Positions 24,085-33,500 of a DNA stretch of 64,000 nt are shown one piece after another (the first letter of the stretch is position 1; each line of letters starts with the position of its first letter). The stretch lies in contig NZ_JARBAX010000001.1 of NCBI RefSeq assembly GCF_028807635.1, positions 2,638,001-2,702,000 of the forward strand, read 5' to 3'. Below the pieces are notes generated by a model. The model had not been told where the DNA came from and searched no databases. It saw only the letters and a program-made list of their open reading frames with translations. The stretch is from Streptomyces spiramyceticus. Lineage in GTDB: Bacteria; Actinomycetota; Actinomycetes; Streptomycetales; Streptomycetaceae. Made by a program: the position numbers and the translations under genes.

Positions 24085-25424
24085 GCCAGCAGCCCTACGT
24101 CTCCGCCGAGCGCGGCGCCGAGGGCGGGACGCGCATGTGCGCAGTGGTGACCGTCACGGTGGCCCTGGGGCCGGGCGGGCCGGGAGCGCCCGCCCCCGCG
24201 TCGCCCGCCAGGGCCGAGGTCCTGCTCCTCGACTGCTCCGCGTCGATGGGCTACCCGCGCGACAAGCTCTGGGCCGCCCAGGACGCGGCGGCGGAAGCGG
24301 TACGTGCGCTGCCCGACGGCACGTACTTCGCGATCGTCGCAGGACGCCACACCGCCGAGCTGGTGTACCCCACGCCGTCGCAGTCCCTCGCCCGCGCCGA
24401 CGCGACCACCCGCGAGGAGGCCCTGGAGGCCGTCGCCCGCCTCGTCCCCAGCGGCGGCACCGCCATCGGCAGCTGGCTCGCGCTCGCCCGCGAGCTGTTC
24501 GGCCACGAGCCGCTCGGCCAGCGCCCCGGGGCCGCGGTCCGGCACGCCCTGCTCCTCAGCGACGGCCGCAACGAGCACGAGGAGCGCAACGCGCTCGAAG
24601 CCGAACTGGCCGCCTGCGCAGGCACATTCACCTGCGACACCCGTGGCATCGGCGAGGACTGGGACCCCGACGAACTGCAACTGGTCGCCGACAGCCTGAA
24701 CGGCCGCGCCGACGCCGTACGCGACCTCGACGAACTCCCCGGCGAGTTCCGCGCCGTAACCGCCGAGTCGGCCGCCCGCACCCTCACCGGTCTGCGCCTG
24801 CGCCTCACCCACCGCCCCGGCAGCGCCCCGCTGACCGTCCAGCAGGTCCACCCCACGCGCCGCGACCTCCTCCGGGAAGCGGTGACGACGGGCGAACGGT
24901 GCCTGGAATTCCGTACGCCGCCGTGGGGCGAGGAGACCCGGGAGTACCTGGTGTGCGTGGCCGCCGCCCGTACGCCGCAGGAGCCGGTCGACCGGGCGCT
25001 GTGGCTGGCCGACCTGAAGGTGGTCCAGGAACCGGACGCGGAGGCCCCGCATCCCCACCTCCCGCCCGCCAGACCCGTGCTGGTCCGCTGGACGCGCCAT
25101 CACGACCTCTACAGCCAGTACGACCCCAAGGTGGCGCACTACGCCCACCACGACGCCCTCGTGCGCGGCCTCGAAGAGGGCCGCGCCGCCCACCGCGCGG
25201 GCGATGTGCCGCGCGCACTCGCGGCGTGGGGCGAGGCCGTGCGCCGCGCCCACGCCATGGGCAACCAGCCCATGCTGCAGCGCCTCGGCGACGTCGTGCG
25301 CATCATCGACGCGGAGACGGGCGAGGTGGAGGTATGCCCCGACATCAGGCCCCTCGACATCAATTCGGCGATGGTCCTGCGGGCGCACAGCACAATGCTG
25401 CCACCGCCGAGGAGCCCCAAGTGA
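23925..25424 (+). CDS. vWA-domain protein
   Basis: The protein has 499 residues. ATG 23925 has a strong ribosome site (AAGGAG, 5 bp), inside the kinase gene, giving a 160-bp overlap in different frames. The first 50 residues are Gly/Ala/Ser-rich. The vWA domain covers about 95-290 with a complete MIDAS: DCSASMG, Thr in PSGGTAIGSW and Asp in LLLSDGRNE. The second half contains a beta domain and a helical C-terminus (RAHRAGDVPRALAAWGEAVR) that looks like a TPR pair. No signal peptide is present, so it should act in the cytoplasm as a scaffold or metal-dependent adaptor. Its place between the kinase and the membrane sensor suggests that it links the two. Confidence 0.88.
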   Translation: MARSGAEDAEHVEGPSNAGAGAGPSAGASARASAGGDTGGSAGATAGAVTLEVSQQPYVSAERGAEGGTRMCAVVTVTVALGPGGPGAPAPASPARAEVLLLDCSASMGYPRDKLWAAQDAAAEAVRALPDGTYFAIVAGRHTAELVYPTPSQSLARADATTREEALEAVARLVPSGGTAIGSWLALARELFGHEPLGQRPGAAVRHALLLSDGRNEHEERNALEAELAACAGTFTCDTRGIGEDWDPDELQLVADSLNGRADAVRDLDELPGEFRAVTAESAARTLTGLRLRLTHRPGSAPLTVQQVHPTRRDLLREAVTTGERCLEFRTPPWGEETREYLVCVAAARTPQEPVDRALWLADLKVVQEPDAEAPHPHLPPARPVLVRWTRHHDLYSQYDPKVAHYAHHDALVRGLEEGRAAHRAGDVPRALAAWGEAVRRAHAMGNQPMLQRLGDVVRIIDAETGEVEVCPDIRPLDINSAMVLRAHSTMLPPPRSPK

Positions 25425-26470
25425 GCCGTGCATTACGTCACTTCTGGAGCTCGGCCACCGGCGACAACGGCATCAGCACCGTCGACTACCTGCGCCGTCA
25501 GCTCCTGTGGCTGCTCGCCCTCACCGCGATCGGCGGCGCGGCGCTCTTCGGCGCGTACGACGTCGTGCACCGCGACACCGCCGCGATCCGCGACCGTACG
25601 GGACCCGCAGTCGTCGAACTGGCCAGGGCGCACACCCTGCTCCGGCAGGCCCACGCGACGGCGGAGGAGCACATCGTCTACCTCACGAAGAACCGGGACC
25701 GGCCCGACATTCTCAGCCTCGGCGAGGAGTACGGCAGCCTGCTCACCGAGGCGAGACAGAGCCTCGACCGGGCGCAGCGCACCGGCGCCCTGGACCGGGG
25801 CGACCGGCAGACGCTGCGCATCGTGTCCGGGCTCGTCGACGGGTACGCGAACCGGATCGACGGGGCCTGGAAGCAGTACGGCAAGCCCGAGTTGAGCCGC
25901 GCCAACCTCTCGTACGCGAAGACGATGATGTACGCCGAGAAGTCCGGCGTACTCGACCGGATCACCAAGCTGCAGAAGAGGCAGAGCGCCGCGCTCGACC
26001 GGCACGAGGACTGGGGCACAGCGCCGCTGCTGGCCTGGCCGGCCGCGATAACCGCCTGCCTGCTGCTCGGCGTACGGCTGGTGGGCACGCAGGTCTTCCT
26101 GCGGCGGCGCTTCCGGCTGCGGCTGAGCATCCCGCTGGCCGCGGTGACGCTGTTGCTGGCCGCGGTGCCGGTGCTCGCGTTCGGAACGTGGCAGGCCCAT
26201 GCGTGCCAGGCGGCGGTGCAGGACGTCGTCGGACTGCTGGAGCCTGCCGGGAAGGCGGCGGCCCCGGCACTGTCCCGGCAGGACACGATCGACGAGGTCG
26301 AGGCGAGGATGGCCGAGGCCGTGCGGGAGAGGGACGCCGGGACGTGGGCCCGGGTCACGGCGTTCATTCCGCCGGCGGGCCTGCTGATCGGAGGAGTCAT
26401 CGCGTGGACGCTCCAGTCGCACCTGGCCGAGTACGCCGTCCCGCGCACGAGGGGTGGCGTACGCCGATGA
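25421..26470 (+). CDS. Four-TM sensor-like membrane protein (GlnX-like)
   Basis: The protein has 349 residues; GTG 25421 follows GGAG and overlaps the vWA stop (GTGA). There are four membrane helices: near residues 28-50 (LLWLLALTAIGGAALFGA), 200-222, 230-253 and 307-328. Between TM1 and TM2 lies a helical outer domain of about 150 residues, resembling the four-helix bundle of chemoreceptors (ELARAHTLLRQAHATAEEHI); a second outer helical piece follows TM3. No kinase or HAMP domain is obvious. In mycobacteria the four-TM protein GlnX transmits a signal from the lipoprotein GlnH to PknG. Topology, position and partners fit that role here. The sequence similarity itself cannot be tested by eye. 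Confidence 0.8.
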   Translation: MSRALRHFWSSATGDNGISTVDYLRRQLLWLLALTAIGGAALFGAYDVVHRDTAAIRDRTGPAVVELARAHTLLRQAHATAEEHIVYLTKNRDRPDILSLGEEYGSLLTEARQSLDRAQRTGALDRGDRQTLRIVSGLVDGYANRIDGAWKQYGKPELSRANLSYAKTMMYAEKSGVLDRITKLQKRQSAALDRHEDWGTAPLLAWPAAITACLLLGVRLVGTQVFLRRRFRLRLSIPLAAVTLLLAAVPVLAFGTWQAHACQAAVQDVVGLLEPAGKAAAPALSRQDTIDEVEARMAEAVRERDAGTWARVTAFIPPAGLLIGGVIAWTLQSHLAEYAVPRTRGGVRR

Positions 26471-27720
26471 AACGCACCGCAGGTGTTGTCCGTACGGTCG
26501 TCGCCCTGTGCCTGCTGGCCGGTCTCGCCCTCTCGGCCTCCGGCTGCGCGGAGGAGCCGAAGCCGAGTGTGAGCGTGCTGGGGCCGTGGACCGGTGACGA
26601 GGAGGAGAGCTTCGAGAAGGTGCTGAACGAGTTCCGCAAGACGGGTGTGGACGTCGACTACGAGGGCACCACTTCCCTGCGCGAAACCCTGGTCGCCCAG
26701 GTGCAGGCCGGGTCGCCGCCCGACATCGCCGTACTGAACAGCGTCGGCGAACTCACCGAGTACGCGCACGACGGCGAGCTGATCCCGCTCCCGGACGCGA
26801 TACGCGAACGCTCGCCGGCGCCCTGGGCGCCCGAACTGACCGTGGGCGGACGCAAGAACACGTACTGGACGCCGGTCAAGGTCGACCTCAAGAGCGTGGT
26901 CTGGCACTACACGGACCGATCCGCGGGGAAGGGCGCGTGGTGCCTCGGCATGGGCTCGGGCGCGACGTCCGGCTGGCCGGGCACCGACTGGATCGAGGAC
27001 ATCCTGCTCCAGCGCTCCGGCCCCGCGGTGTACGAGCAGTGGGCGACGGGCGAGCTGTCCTGGGAGAGCGAGGAAGTGCGCGACGCGTGGGAGACGTGGG
27101 GCCGCATCATCACCGCCGAGGGCGGCCGGGCCGGGGCGGCGGCCCTGCGCAACGGCTTCGAGGGCAACGACGGCAAGGGCCTGCTGAAGCGGAAGGGTGA
27201 GTGCGTGCGCGAGCACCAAGGCAGCTTCGCCCGACGGCTGTACGACCAGGACGTCCGCTTCACGCCGAGCGCGAAGGCGGTCGGGGGTCTGGCCAACGAG
27301 CGGGGCGCGTACGAGGTGTCCGGGGACATGGCGGCGATGTTCCGCGACAGCGGGAGCGCGCGGGAGCTGCTCACGTTCCTCACGGGGGACGCGGCGCGCG
27401 AGACATGGGCGGGCATGGACGAGCGCAGCCGGCCGTTCTTCCCTGTGTCGGTGGGGCCGTACGGCGATGCCTGGGCCAACCGCGCTGTCGACCGTGCGCT
27501 GACGGGCGCGAGGCGGCTGTGCCTGGATGCGTCGGATGTGATGCCGACGGGGGTGCGGGGGGCGTTCTACCGGGCGGTACTGGAATTCCTCACGGCGCCG
27601 GGGGACGAGGAGCTCCTGACGGGGCTGCTGGATCAGCTGGAGCACGAGGCGACGCGGCAGAGGGAGCGGGGGGCGGGGCACGTGCCGTCTGTTTGCGCGG
27701 CGCCGGCGGGGGGCGAGTAG
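26467..27720 (+). CDS. Solute-binding lipoprotein without transporter
   Basis: The protein has 417 residues. ATG 26467 overlaps the stop of the membrane protein (ATGA). The lipobox LSASGC gives a lipid-linked Cys near residue 27. The mature protein is an extracellular solute-binding protein of the sugar type: FEKVLNEFRKTGVDVDYEG, then QVQAGSPPDIAVLNSVGEL, and a C-terminal lobe with WPGTDWIEDILL and ANERGAYEVSGDMAAMF. No ABC permease or ATPase gene is near. The gene closes an operon with a membrane sensor and a kinase, so it most likely delivers a ligand signal rather than a nutrient. The ligand is not known. Confidence 0.88.
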   Translation: MKRTAGVVRTVVALCLLAGLALSASGCAEEPKPSVSVLGPWTGDEEESFEKVLNEFRKTGVDVDYEGTTSLRETLVAQVQAGSPPDIAVLNSVGELTEYAHDGELIPLPDAIRERSPAPWAPELTVGGRKNTYWTPVKVDLKSVVWHYTDRSAGKGAWCLGMGSGATSGWPGTDWIEDILLQRSGPAVYEQWATGELSWESEEVRDAWETWGRIITAEGGRAGAAALRNGFEGNDGKGLLKRKGECVREHQGSFARRLYDQDVRFTPSAKAVGGLANERGAYEVSGDMAAMFRDSGSARELLTFLTGDAARETWAGMDERSRPFFPVSVGPYGDAWANRAVDRALTGARRLCLDASDVMPTGVRGAFYRAVLEFLTAPGDEELLTGLLDQLEHEATRQRERGAGHVPSVCAAPAGGE

Positions 27721-27819
27721 GGGAACCGCGCCTGCGGACTAAGGCGGGGGGCGGCGCGGCACCTGCCATAGGATCCCGCAGAGATCAGTGATCATTCGAT
27801 CCAACGAGGGGGAACTTCT

Positions 27820-28746
27820 ATGTCCTTTGACCGAATCAGCCGCCGCGGTTTGCTGACCGCCACTGCGGGCGCGGGGGCCGCAGTGATCGCCGGCTCGGCG
27901 GCGGGAGCAGCCTCGGCTGCCGAGGTTCCGCCGCCGAGCCCGTACCACACCAGGCTTCCACACCAGATAGAGGCGGAGTCGCTGATCGACTACCTGCGGA
28001 TGCGTCCCTGGAGCGACGGCGCCAACCGCTACAAGACGGCAGGAGAATTCCCCGACGAGAACTCCTCGGTCGTCTGGGGCGCGCCCGGCCACCCGGAGCA
28101 GTTCTCGGCGTTCGCACAGTGCTCGTCGTTCATCACCCTGGTCCTGCAGCGGGCCTACGGCACCGGGACGGCGTACGGATGGGCAACCAAGGAGTACTTC
28201 AGCCAGCACTTCAATACCGAGGCCGGCAAGCTCTACCCGACGGCCGAAAAGTTCCGTGAGGGCTTCGCGAACGCTGCGAACGTCCCCCATTTCACGGCGG
28301 TCACCAAGCCGGTCAACCTGCGTCCCGGAGACCTCGTCGCCCTGGACTACGACGCGGTCACCACCAGCGAGCCGTACACCGGACACATCGTGATGATCCG
28401 GGAACGCAAGGGGACATGGAGCTCGCCGGTGGACAGCGAGGTCGGCACCGATGTCGTCCCCTACGTCTTTGACATCATCGACTGCACCAGCAACCCGCAC
28501 GGCAACCCCGCCGCCTCCGAGACCGCCGAGGCCACCTACCGCGGCTTCCCCGACACCCGCATCGAGGAGACACCCGGCGGGACTCCTGAGTGGACCGAGC
28601 ACAACGGCGTCGGCTACGGCCACATGGTGTTCTACGGGGACGGCACCACGAACCTCTTCGCCGGCTACCGCTGGGGCGTCAACTCCTCCACCGTCCACAA
28701 GGTCACCGCACGCCCGATCGCTGCGGCCCGCGTCTACCTCGGCTGA
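27820..28746 (+). CDS. Tat-exported protein with NlpC/P60-like core
   Basis: The protein has 308 residues; GAGGGGG precedes ATG 27820. The N-terminus (RISRRGLLTATAGAGAAVIA) is a twin-arginine signal peptide. The mature part contains a Cys in AQCSSFITLVLQRAYG, at the beginning of a helix, and a His in YTGHIVMIRE in a beta strand. This order and spacing (Cys helix first, His strand about 100 residues later) agrees with NlpC/P60-like cysteine peptidase folds, with RPGDLVALDY between them. The match is by motif only and the family remains unassigned. An export via Tat suggests a folded enzyme. It lies alone, directly before the remains of an integrase. Confidence 0.7.
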   Translation: MSFDRISRRGLLTATAGAGAAVIAGSAAGAASAAEVPPPSPYHTRLPHQIEAESLIDYLRMRPWSDGANRYKTAGEFPDENSSVVWGAPGHPEQFSAFAQCSSFITLVLQRAYGTGTAYGWATKEYFSQHFNTEAGKLYPTAEKFREGFANAANVPHFTAVTKPVNLRPGDLVALDYDAVTTSEPYTGHIVMIRERKGTWSSPVDSEVGTDVVPYVFDIIDCTSNPHGNPAASETAEATYRGFPDTRIEETPGGTPEWTEHNGVGYGHMVFYGDGTTNLFAGYRWGVNSSTVHKVTARPIAAARVYLG

Positions 28747-28782
28747 CTCCGGCTGATCACCGTCGCCCCCAAGCGGAAAGCC

Positions 28783-30023
28783 CGTTCGAACGCGAAGGCG
28801 CCATCTATCAGCGCAAGGACGGATGCTGGGAGCCGTCAGCTACGTGCTCGCCGCCGATGGCAGCCGCAAACGCGTCCGCGTCTACGGCACCACCCGCAAG
28901 AACGTCGCCGACAAACTCGCCGAGAAGATCAGCGACAGCAACCGCAGCCCGCCTGTGGCGATGGCCGACAGTACGGTGGGCATGTACGTCGCGTACTGGC
29001 TGAACAGCGTCGCTATCCACCGGCTGCGGGAGAACACCCACGCCCGCTACGCCGCTTCTATCCGCCTCCACCTCAATCCCGGCCTCGGCGCCAAGAAGCT
29101 CGCCCGGCTCACCGCCCGCGACGTGCGCACCTTCCTCGACGGGCTCGGCACCACCTGCCAGTGCTGCGCCCAGGAACGGGACTCGGTTCGGCGGTCCTGC
29201 TGCACCATCGGCCAGTGCTGCGCAAAGCGGCTGTCGCCGCTGACCGTGACGTATGTCCACGCGGTCCTCAAGTCCGCCCTGGAACACGCGCTCCGCGAGG
29301 ACGAACTGCCGCGCAATGTCGCCCGGAACGTCAAGACCACCGCGCCTCGCCCCAGACGATTCCAGCCCCTCACCGCACCCGAGGCCCGGCAGTTCCTCCG
29401 GAAGGCCAACGGCGACCGGCTCCATGCCCTGCACGAATTCGCTCTGCGCACCGGACTCCGCAAAGGCGAACTCCTCGGCCTCCACCGGGAAGACCTCGAC
29501 GGCGGCACCGCCAGCATCCACCGCTCCCTCCAGCCACCCGCACCGGCAGCCTGACCATCCTGCCCACCAAGACCCGCGCCTCCGAACGACGCATCGCCCT
29601 CCCCACTGGATGCACCAACTCCCTCAAGCTCCACCGGGAACGACAGCAGGAAGAACGTCAAGCCGCCTGCACCGGCTGGATGGAATACAGCCTCGTTTTC
29701 ACCGCCCCCACTCGACCCCACCCGCCGCTTCCGCAGCCTCCTCCACCGCGCTGGGCTCCGGATGATCCGCTTCCACGACCTACGCCACTCCACCGCCACC
29801 CTGCTCCTGGAGCAAGGCGTCGACCTCGTCGTGATCAAGGAACTCCTCGGCCACGCCCACATCGGCGTCACCACCGGCGTCTACGCCCACGTCCGACTCC
29901 GCCTCCAACATCAAGCCATCAACACCCTGGGCGACGCCCTCGGCACGGACAACGACGCCACTCACGACCCACCCGCCACAGCGGCCGTCCTTGACGTTGC
30001 CGTCACCGTTGCCGTCAAGGACC
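28783..30023 (+). pseudogene. Tyrosine recombinase, frameshifted
   Basis: The N-terminal piece EGAIYQRKDGCWE has no start codon and is cut at the left. After a frameshift near 28835 the SAM-like core-binding domain follows (VSYVLAADGSRKR, NTHARYAASIRLHL), then the start of the catalytic domain with the first Arg in LRTGLRKGELLGLHRED. The frame changes again near 29545 and near 29745. The end reads FHDLRHSTATLLLEQGVDL (catalytic His and Arg) and LGHAHIGVTTGVYAHV with the nucleophile Tyr. All catalytic residues are thus visible, but at least three frameshifts stop production. It is a dead phage- or ICE-type integrase. A CX2C-rich insertion (CQCCAQERD) is normal in the Streptomyces family. Confidence 0.85.
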
Positions 30024-30026
30024 TCA

Positions 30027-30058
30027 GAAGCCCCACCGAACACGCTCGGTGGGGCTTC
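30027..30058 (+). terminator. Terminator after the dead integrase
   Basis: Perfect 12-bp stem GAAGCCCCACCG (30027-30038) and CGGTGGGGCTTC (30047-30058) with an 8-nt loop, followed by AT. Confidence 0.8.
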
Positions 30059-30182
30059 ATCGGCGGTGTTGGAACTCCCAGTTGCCCGGAGCTACCGAGA
30101 GCTAAACGCCATTCGCTCGAGAACCCATGCGGGCCAAGGCGAACTCCGCACAGTCCTTCCGTGAGCCTTTCGGCTAGGTCAC

Positions 30183-30578
30183 TTAAAGATCATACGGGTA
30201 GAGCTGAATTTCGGGAGCCCGGAAAGAAATGAGATCCTCCACGGGAAGCTCCGACCTTCGGTTTGGGATTTCAATAAGGAGGATGTCCGACCCTACCCTG
30301 ATCTCTACGACCGAATCATCGCCATCGTCGAATCTGACTACTACGCCCGTAATGAGGGCGGCAGACTCCGCCCCGGCGACCTCCGATATGGAGGTAACGC
30401 CCGGAGGGACTGCTGTCCACCCTGCGACCTCTTCCGGAACCTCGATCTCGACATCGAATTGACCCACCTCGGCGGGATTCGACCCCATCCAGCGGCCAGA
30501 CGCGATGCCAGACTCGCACCTGAAACGCACGATCCCTTGCGAAGGGGATAGGACCTGCAGAACTTCCACTCTCATCAT
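30183..30578 (-). CDS. Putative immunity protein of the RHS toxin
   Basis: The product has 131 residues from ATG 30578. The start overlaps the stop of the RHS gene by 4 bp (ATGA), so the two are translationally coupled. The protein is small, acidic and beta-rich (VEVLQVLSPSQGIVRFRCES, VVVRFDDGDDSVVEIRVGS) with no signal or membrane segment. It does not match a family that I can recognise. Position directly behind the toxin tip, small size and acidity fit an immunity protein that binds the basic toxin domain in the cytoplasm. This is an inference from context. Confidence 0.7.
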   Translation of the reverse strand: MMRVEVLQVLSPSQGIVRFRCESGIASGRWMGSNPAEVGQFDVEIEVPEEVAGWTAVPPGVTSISEVAGAESAALITGVVVRFDDGDDSVVEIRVGSDILLIEIPNRRSELPVEDLISFRAPEIQLYPYDL

Positions 30579-33500
30579 TTCACCCCCAAGGGAACTCGTT
30601 GCATTGTGTTGCCGACAGTCCATGCGTTTGTGACGGAGTTCCAATCCCATGTCTCCATGTGGAAATGGAACTTCGTAGGCTTGCTGTTCATCTCGTGATC
30701 CCCCATCCGGATGCTGCGGCGCCCATTAGAAGATACGAGACGGTTGGGATCTACCTGCCCGGTCCGCGGGTGAATATTTGTGTACGGACCAGGCCCCAAG
30801 AAATCACTCCACGCCTTATCAGCCTGAGAAGGCTTGAGGGGCTTGGGGGCTGTGACCTCCGGCAGGTTGTTGACTGTTTCAGGGGGCGGACAATTTGAAT
30901 TGTGAACGAGTACCGCCGTGCTACCCGCGAGCACATAGTACGTGTGCAGGCCCTCGATGGTGAGGTTGTAGGTGCGGGTGCGGTCTTCGTACTGGCGGGT
31001 TTGGATGACCTTGACTGTGCGACCGTCGTCGGTGCGCAGGGTCATTCCGGGCTTGAGGTCGCCAGCCTCAACCCAGTCATGTGCGGAGACGGACCAGAAC
31101 GGATGCTCGTAGGTGGCAGTGAGTTTCTCGTTGCCATCCGGAGTGGAGATCGTCAGTTCGGTGAAGCGCTTGTCATCGTCGGTAACGATGGTGGCGGCTA
31201 CTTCACGTTCGCTGGTTTCACCGGTTTTCGGATCAGTTGCGAGGACCTCGTCACCGGTTTTTATATCTTCGATGGCCTTGGTCTTGCCATCGGCCATGAG
31301 AACGCCGGTTCCTGCGAGGAAGCACTTGCACTTCCTAAGGATTTTGCCGACGATTTTGCCTATCTTGGCTGCCTTCAGGATGGGGAGATCGGTGGCTGCC
31401 CAAGCACAGCTTTCGCCATGCCGTTCACTGAGGCATTTTCTCCACGCCTCGGTGTCTGGCAAGACCACGCGAATTACAATCTCCGTGAACAAGCCCGATT
31501 TGGGGCAGGTTATTTTAAATCCTCTACCGTGCGTGCATGTCTTTGGCGTTTCAGGAGCGGGGACACTGGCTTTGACCTCTACGCTAATCCCCGCGGATTT
31601 GCCGTTGCCGTTGCCGCCTCGGTTGCCGTTTCCGTTTCCGCCTCCGTTGCCGTTTCCGTTGTCGCTGTCTCCCTTGCCGCTGTCTCCCTTGCCGCGTTTG
31701 CGCGGTCCGCGCGTAGTGTCTCGCGGGTCCCTGCCACCGCCGGGCTCGTACAAACCGGTGGGGTCGCTGTAGGTGAGCGGACTGTTGTAGGCGTAGGCGT
31801 ACCCGTTGATCTGCTGCGGCTCAACGACATCCATGATCGGGTCCACGGAAATGAACCGGCCGATGGCGGCGTCGTATTCACGGGCGCCAAGGTGGATGAG
31901 GCCGGTGGTCGTGGTGTCATCTGTACCGCCGACGAAGCTCTTTGTGCCGGGCCAGGTTGCGGCGGGGGCGCCGCGGGCCTCTCCGAAGGGGAGGGTGCGG
32001 CGCTGGGTCATGGCGAGATCGGCGGCTTTGACGGCGATCTGGCCGGTGCCGTTGTGGTCGGCGATGGTGAAGGTGGTGCTGCCGTCGTCGGCCTGGACGG
32101 CTTGGTGGCCGTTTCCGAGGTCGATGTAACGGGTGGCTTTGGCTTTGGTGGCTCCCTTGGGGAGAACAAGCTCCGTGTGGCCGAGATACAGCGTGGTTTC
32201 GTCGTTTGTACGAGCTATCAGGCGGTTGCCGTCGGCGTCATACAGGTACTCGGTGACCTCGGTGGTGCCGCCTTCGACCGGCTTGGTGACCTTGGCCAGG
32301 TGGCCCTCGGTGTCCCAGTCGAGGGTCTGAGTGTCCCCGTCGACCATGCGGGTGCGGGTGTTACCGGCCTCGTCGTACGTGTAGGCGGTCTTCACCGTGC
32401 CGCTGGGCCCGACCTGGTTTACCTCCCCGAGGGTGTGGGCCTGCGGGGCTCCAGGGGCGGGGTAGGTGTAGTCGCGCTTGGTGTCCTTGGTGTTGTCGCC
32501 GGCGGTGTCGTGCAGAGTCTCGGTCTGGCGGTTGCCGGTCTTGTCGTAGGTGTAGGAATGCCAGTACGGCGCTACACCACCGGTCGCGCTGCCGGAAGGG
32601 CCCGTCGAGCAGGTGGTGTCTGCCTCGGTCCAGGCTTCGGTCATGCGGCGCAGGTAGTCGTAGGTGAAGCACTGGTTGTCGGTGCCGGAGCGGGAGACGT
32701 CTGCGACGGACAGGATGTTGCCGGCCTGGTCGTAGCGGTACGTCTGGTTGCGGTCGACGCCGTTGACGCCTTCGCGGTCCACGCGTGAGGCGGAGAGGCG
32801 CTGGGTGCCCCACTCGTAGTCGTTGGTGACCTGCGTTATTTTCGCGCCGGCGGCGGTGGAGGCGAGTGTGTGCTGCAGCGGCTTGCCGGTCAGCGAGTAG
32901 CTGGTGTTGGTTTCGAATCCGTCGCCCAGGAGGGAGACGGGCCGCAATGTCTCGTCGTAGCCGTACGCGTATGAGCCGCCGGCCAGCGAGCCGGCTGCCG
33001 AGAAGGAGACGCCTGCTACCAGGCCGGAGGGCTTGTAGGAAGTGCCGGTCTGGTAGGTCCCCGCGAGGGCCGTGCCTTCCGAGGCCGGGATTTCCACGGC
33101 GGTGCGCTGCGGTCGGTAGAGGGGGTCGTACTGGGTGATGCGTGTGGTGTAGGCGTCGGTGCCCACGTATCGAGTACTTGAGGCGAGTTGGCCCTTGGCG
33201 CCTGTGACGGTGTCGTAGGTCCATGCGGCCCGCAGGGTGCCGGTGGCGCTGTTCTCGCGGAGCTGGGTCTTACGGCCCAGGCCGTCGTAGGCGTGGTGCA
33301 GGACCTTCTTGTACCCGTCAGCGTCCGACACGAGCTTGCCGTGGTCAGTGGTGGTGACGAGTTGCCCGCGGTCGTCGTACGTGCTCTTGGTGGTGCCCCG
33401 GTCGGGATCAACGACCTCGGTCTTGTGGCCAAGCAGGTCGTAGGCGTACTTCCACCTGTTGCCCGCCGGGTCAGTGATCTGGGAGAGCTTGCCTGCGGGT

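Noticed and set aside
19826..27720. Nutrient ABC transporter reading of the lipoprotein operon
   Set aside because: No permease with the EAA motif and no ATPase with Walker motifs is encoded nearby; the four-TM protein lacks permease features.
30902..32788. Plus-strand open frame of 628 codons inside the RHS gene
   Set aside because: It is the antisense of the RHS repeats. The minus strand gives YD repeats, core, HINT and toxin motifs in one frame.
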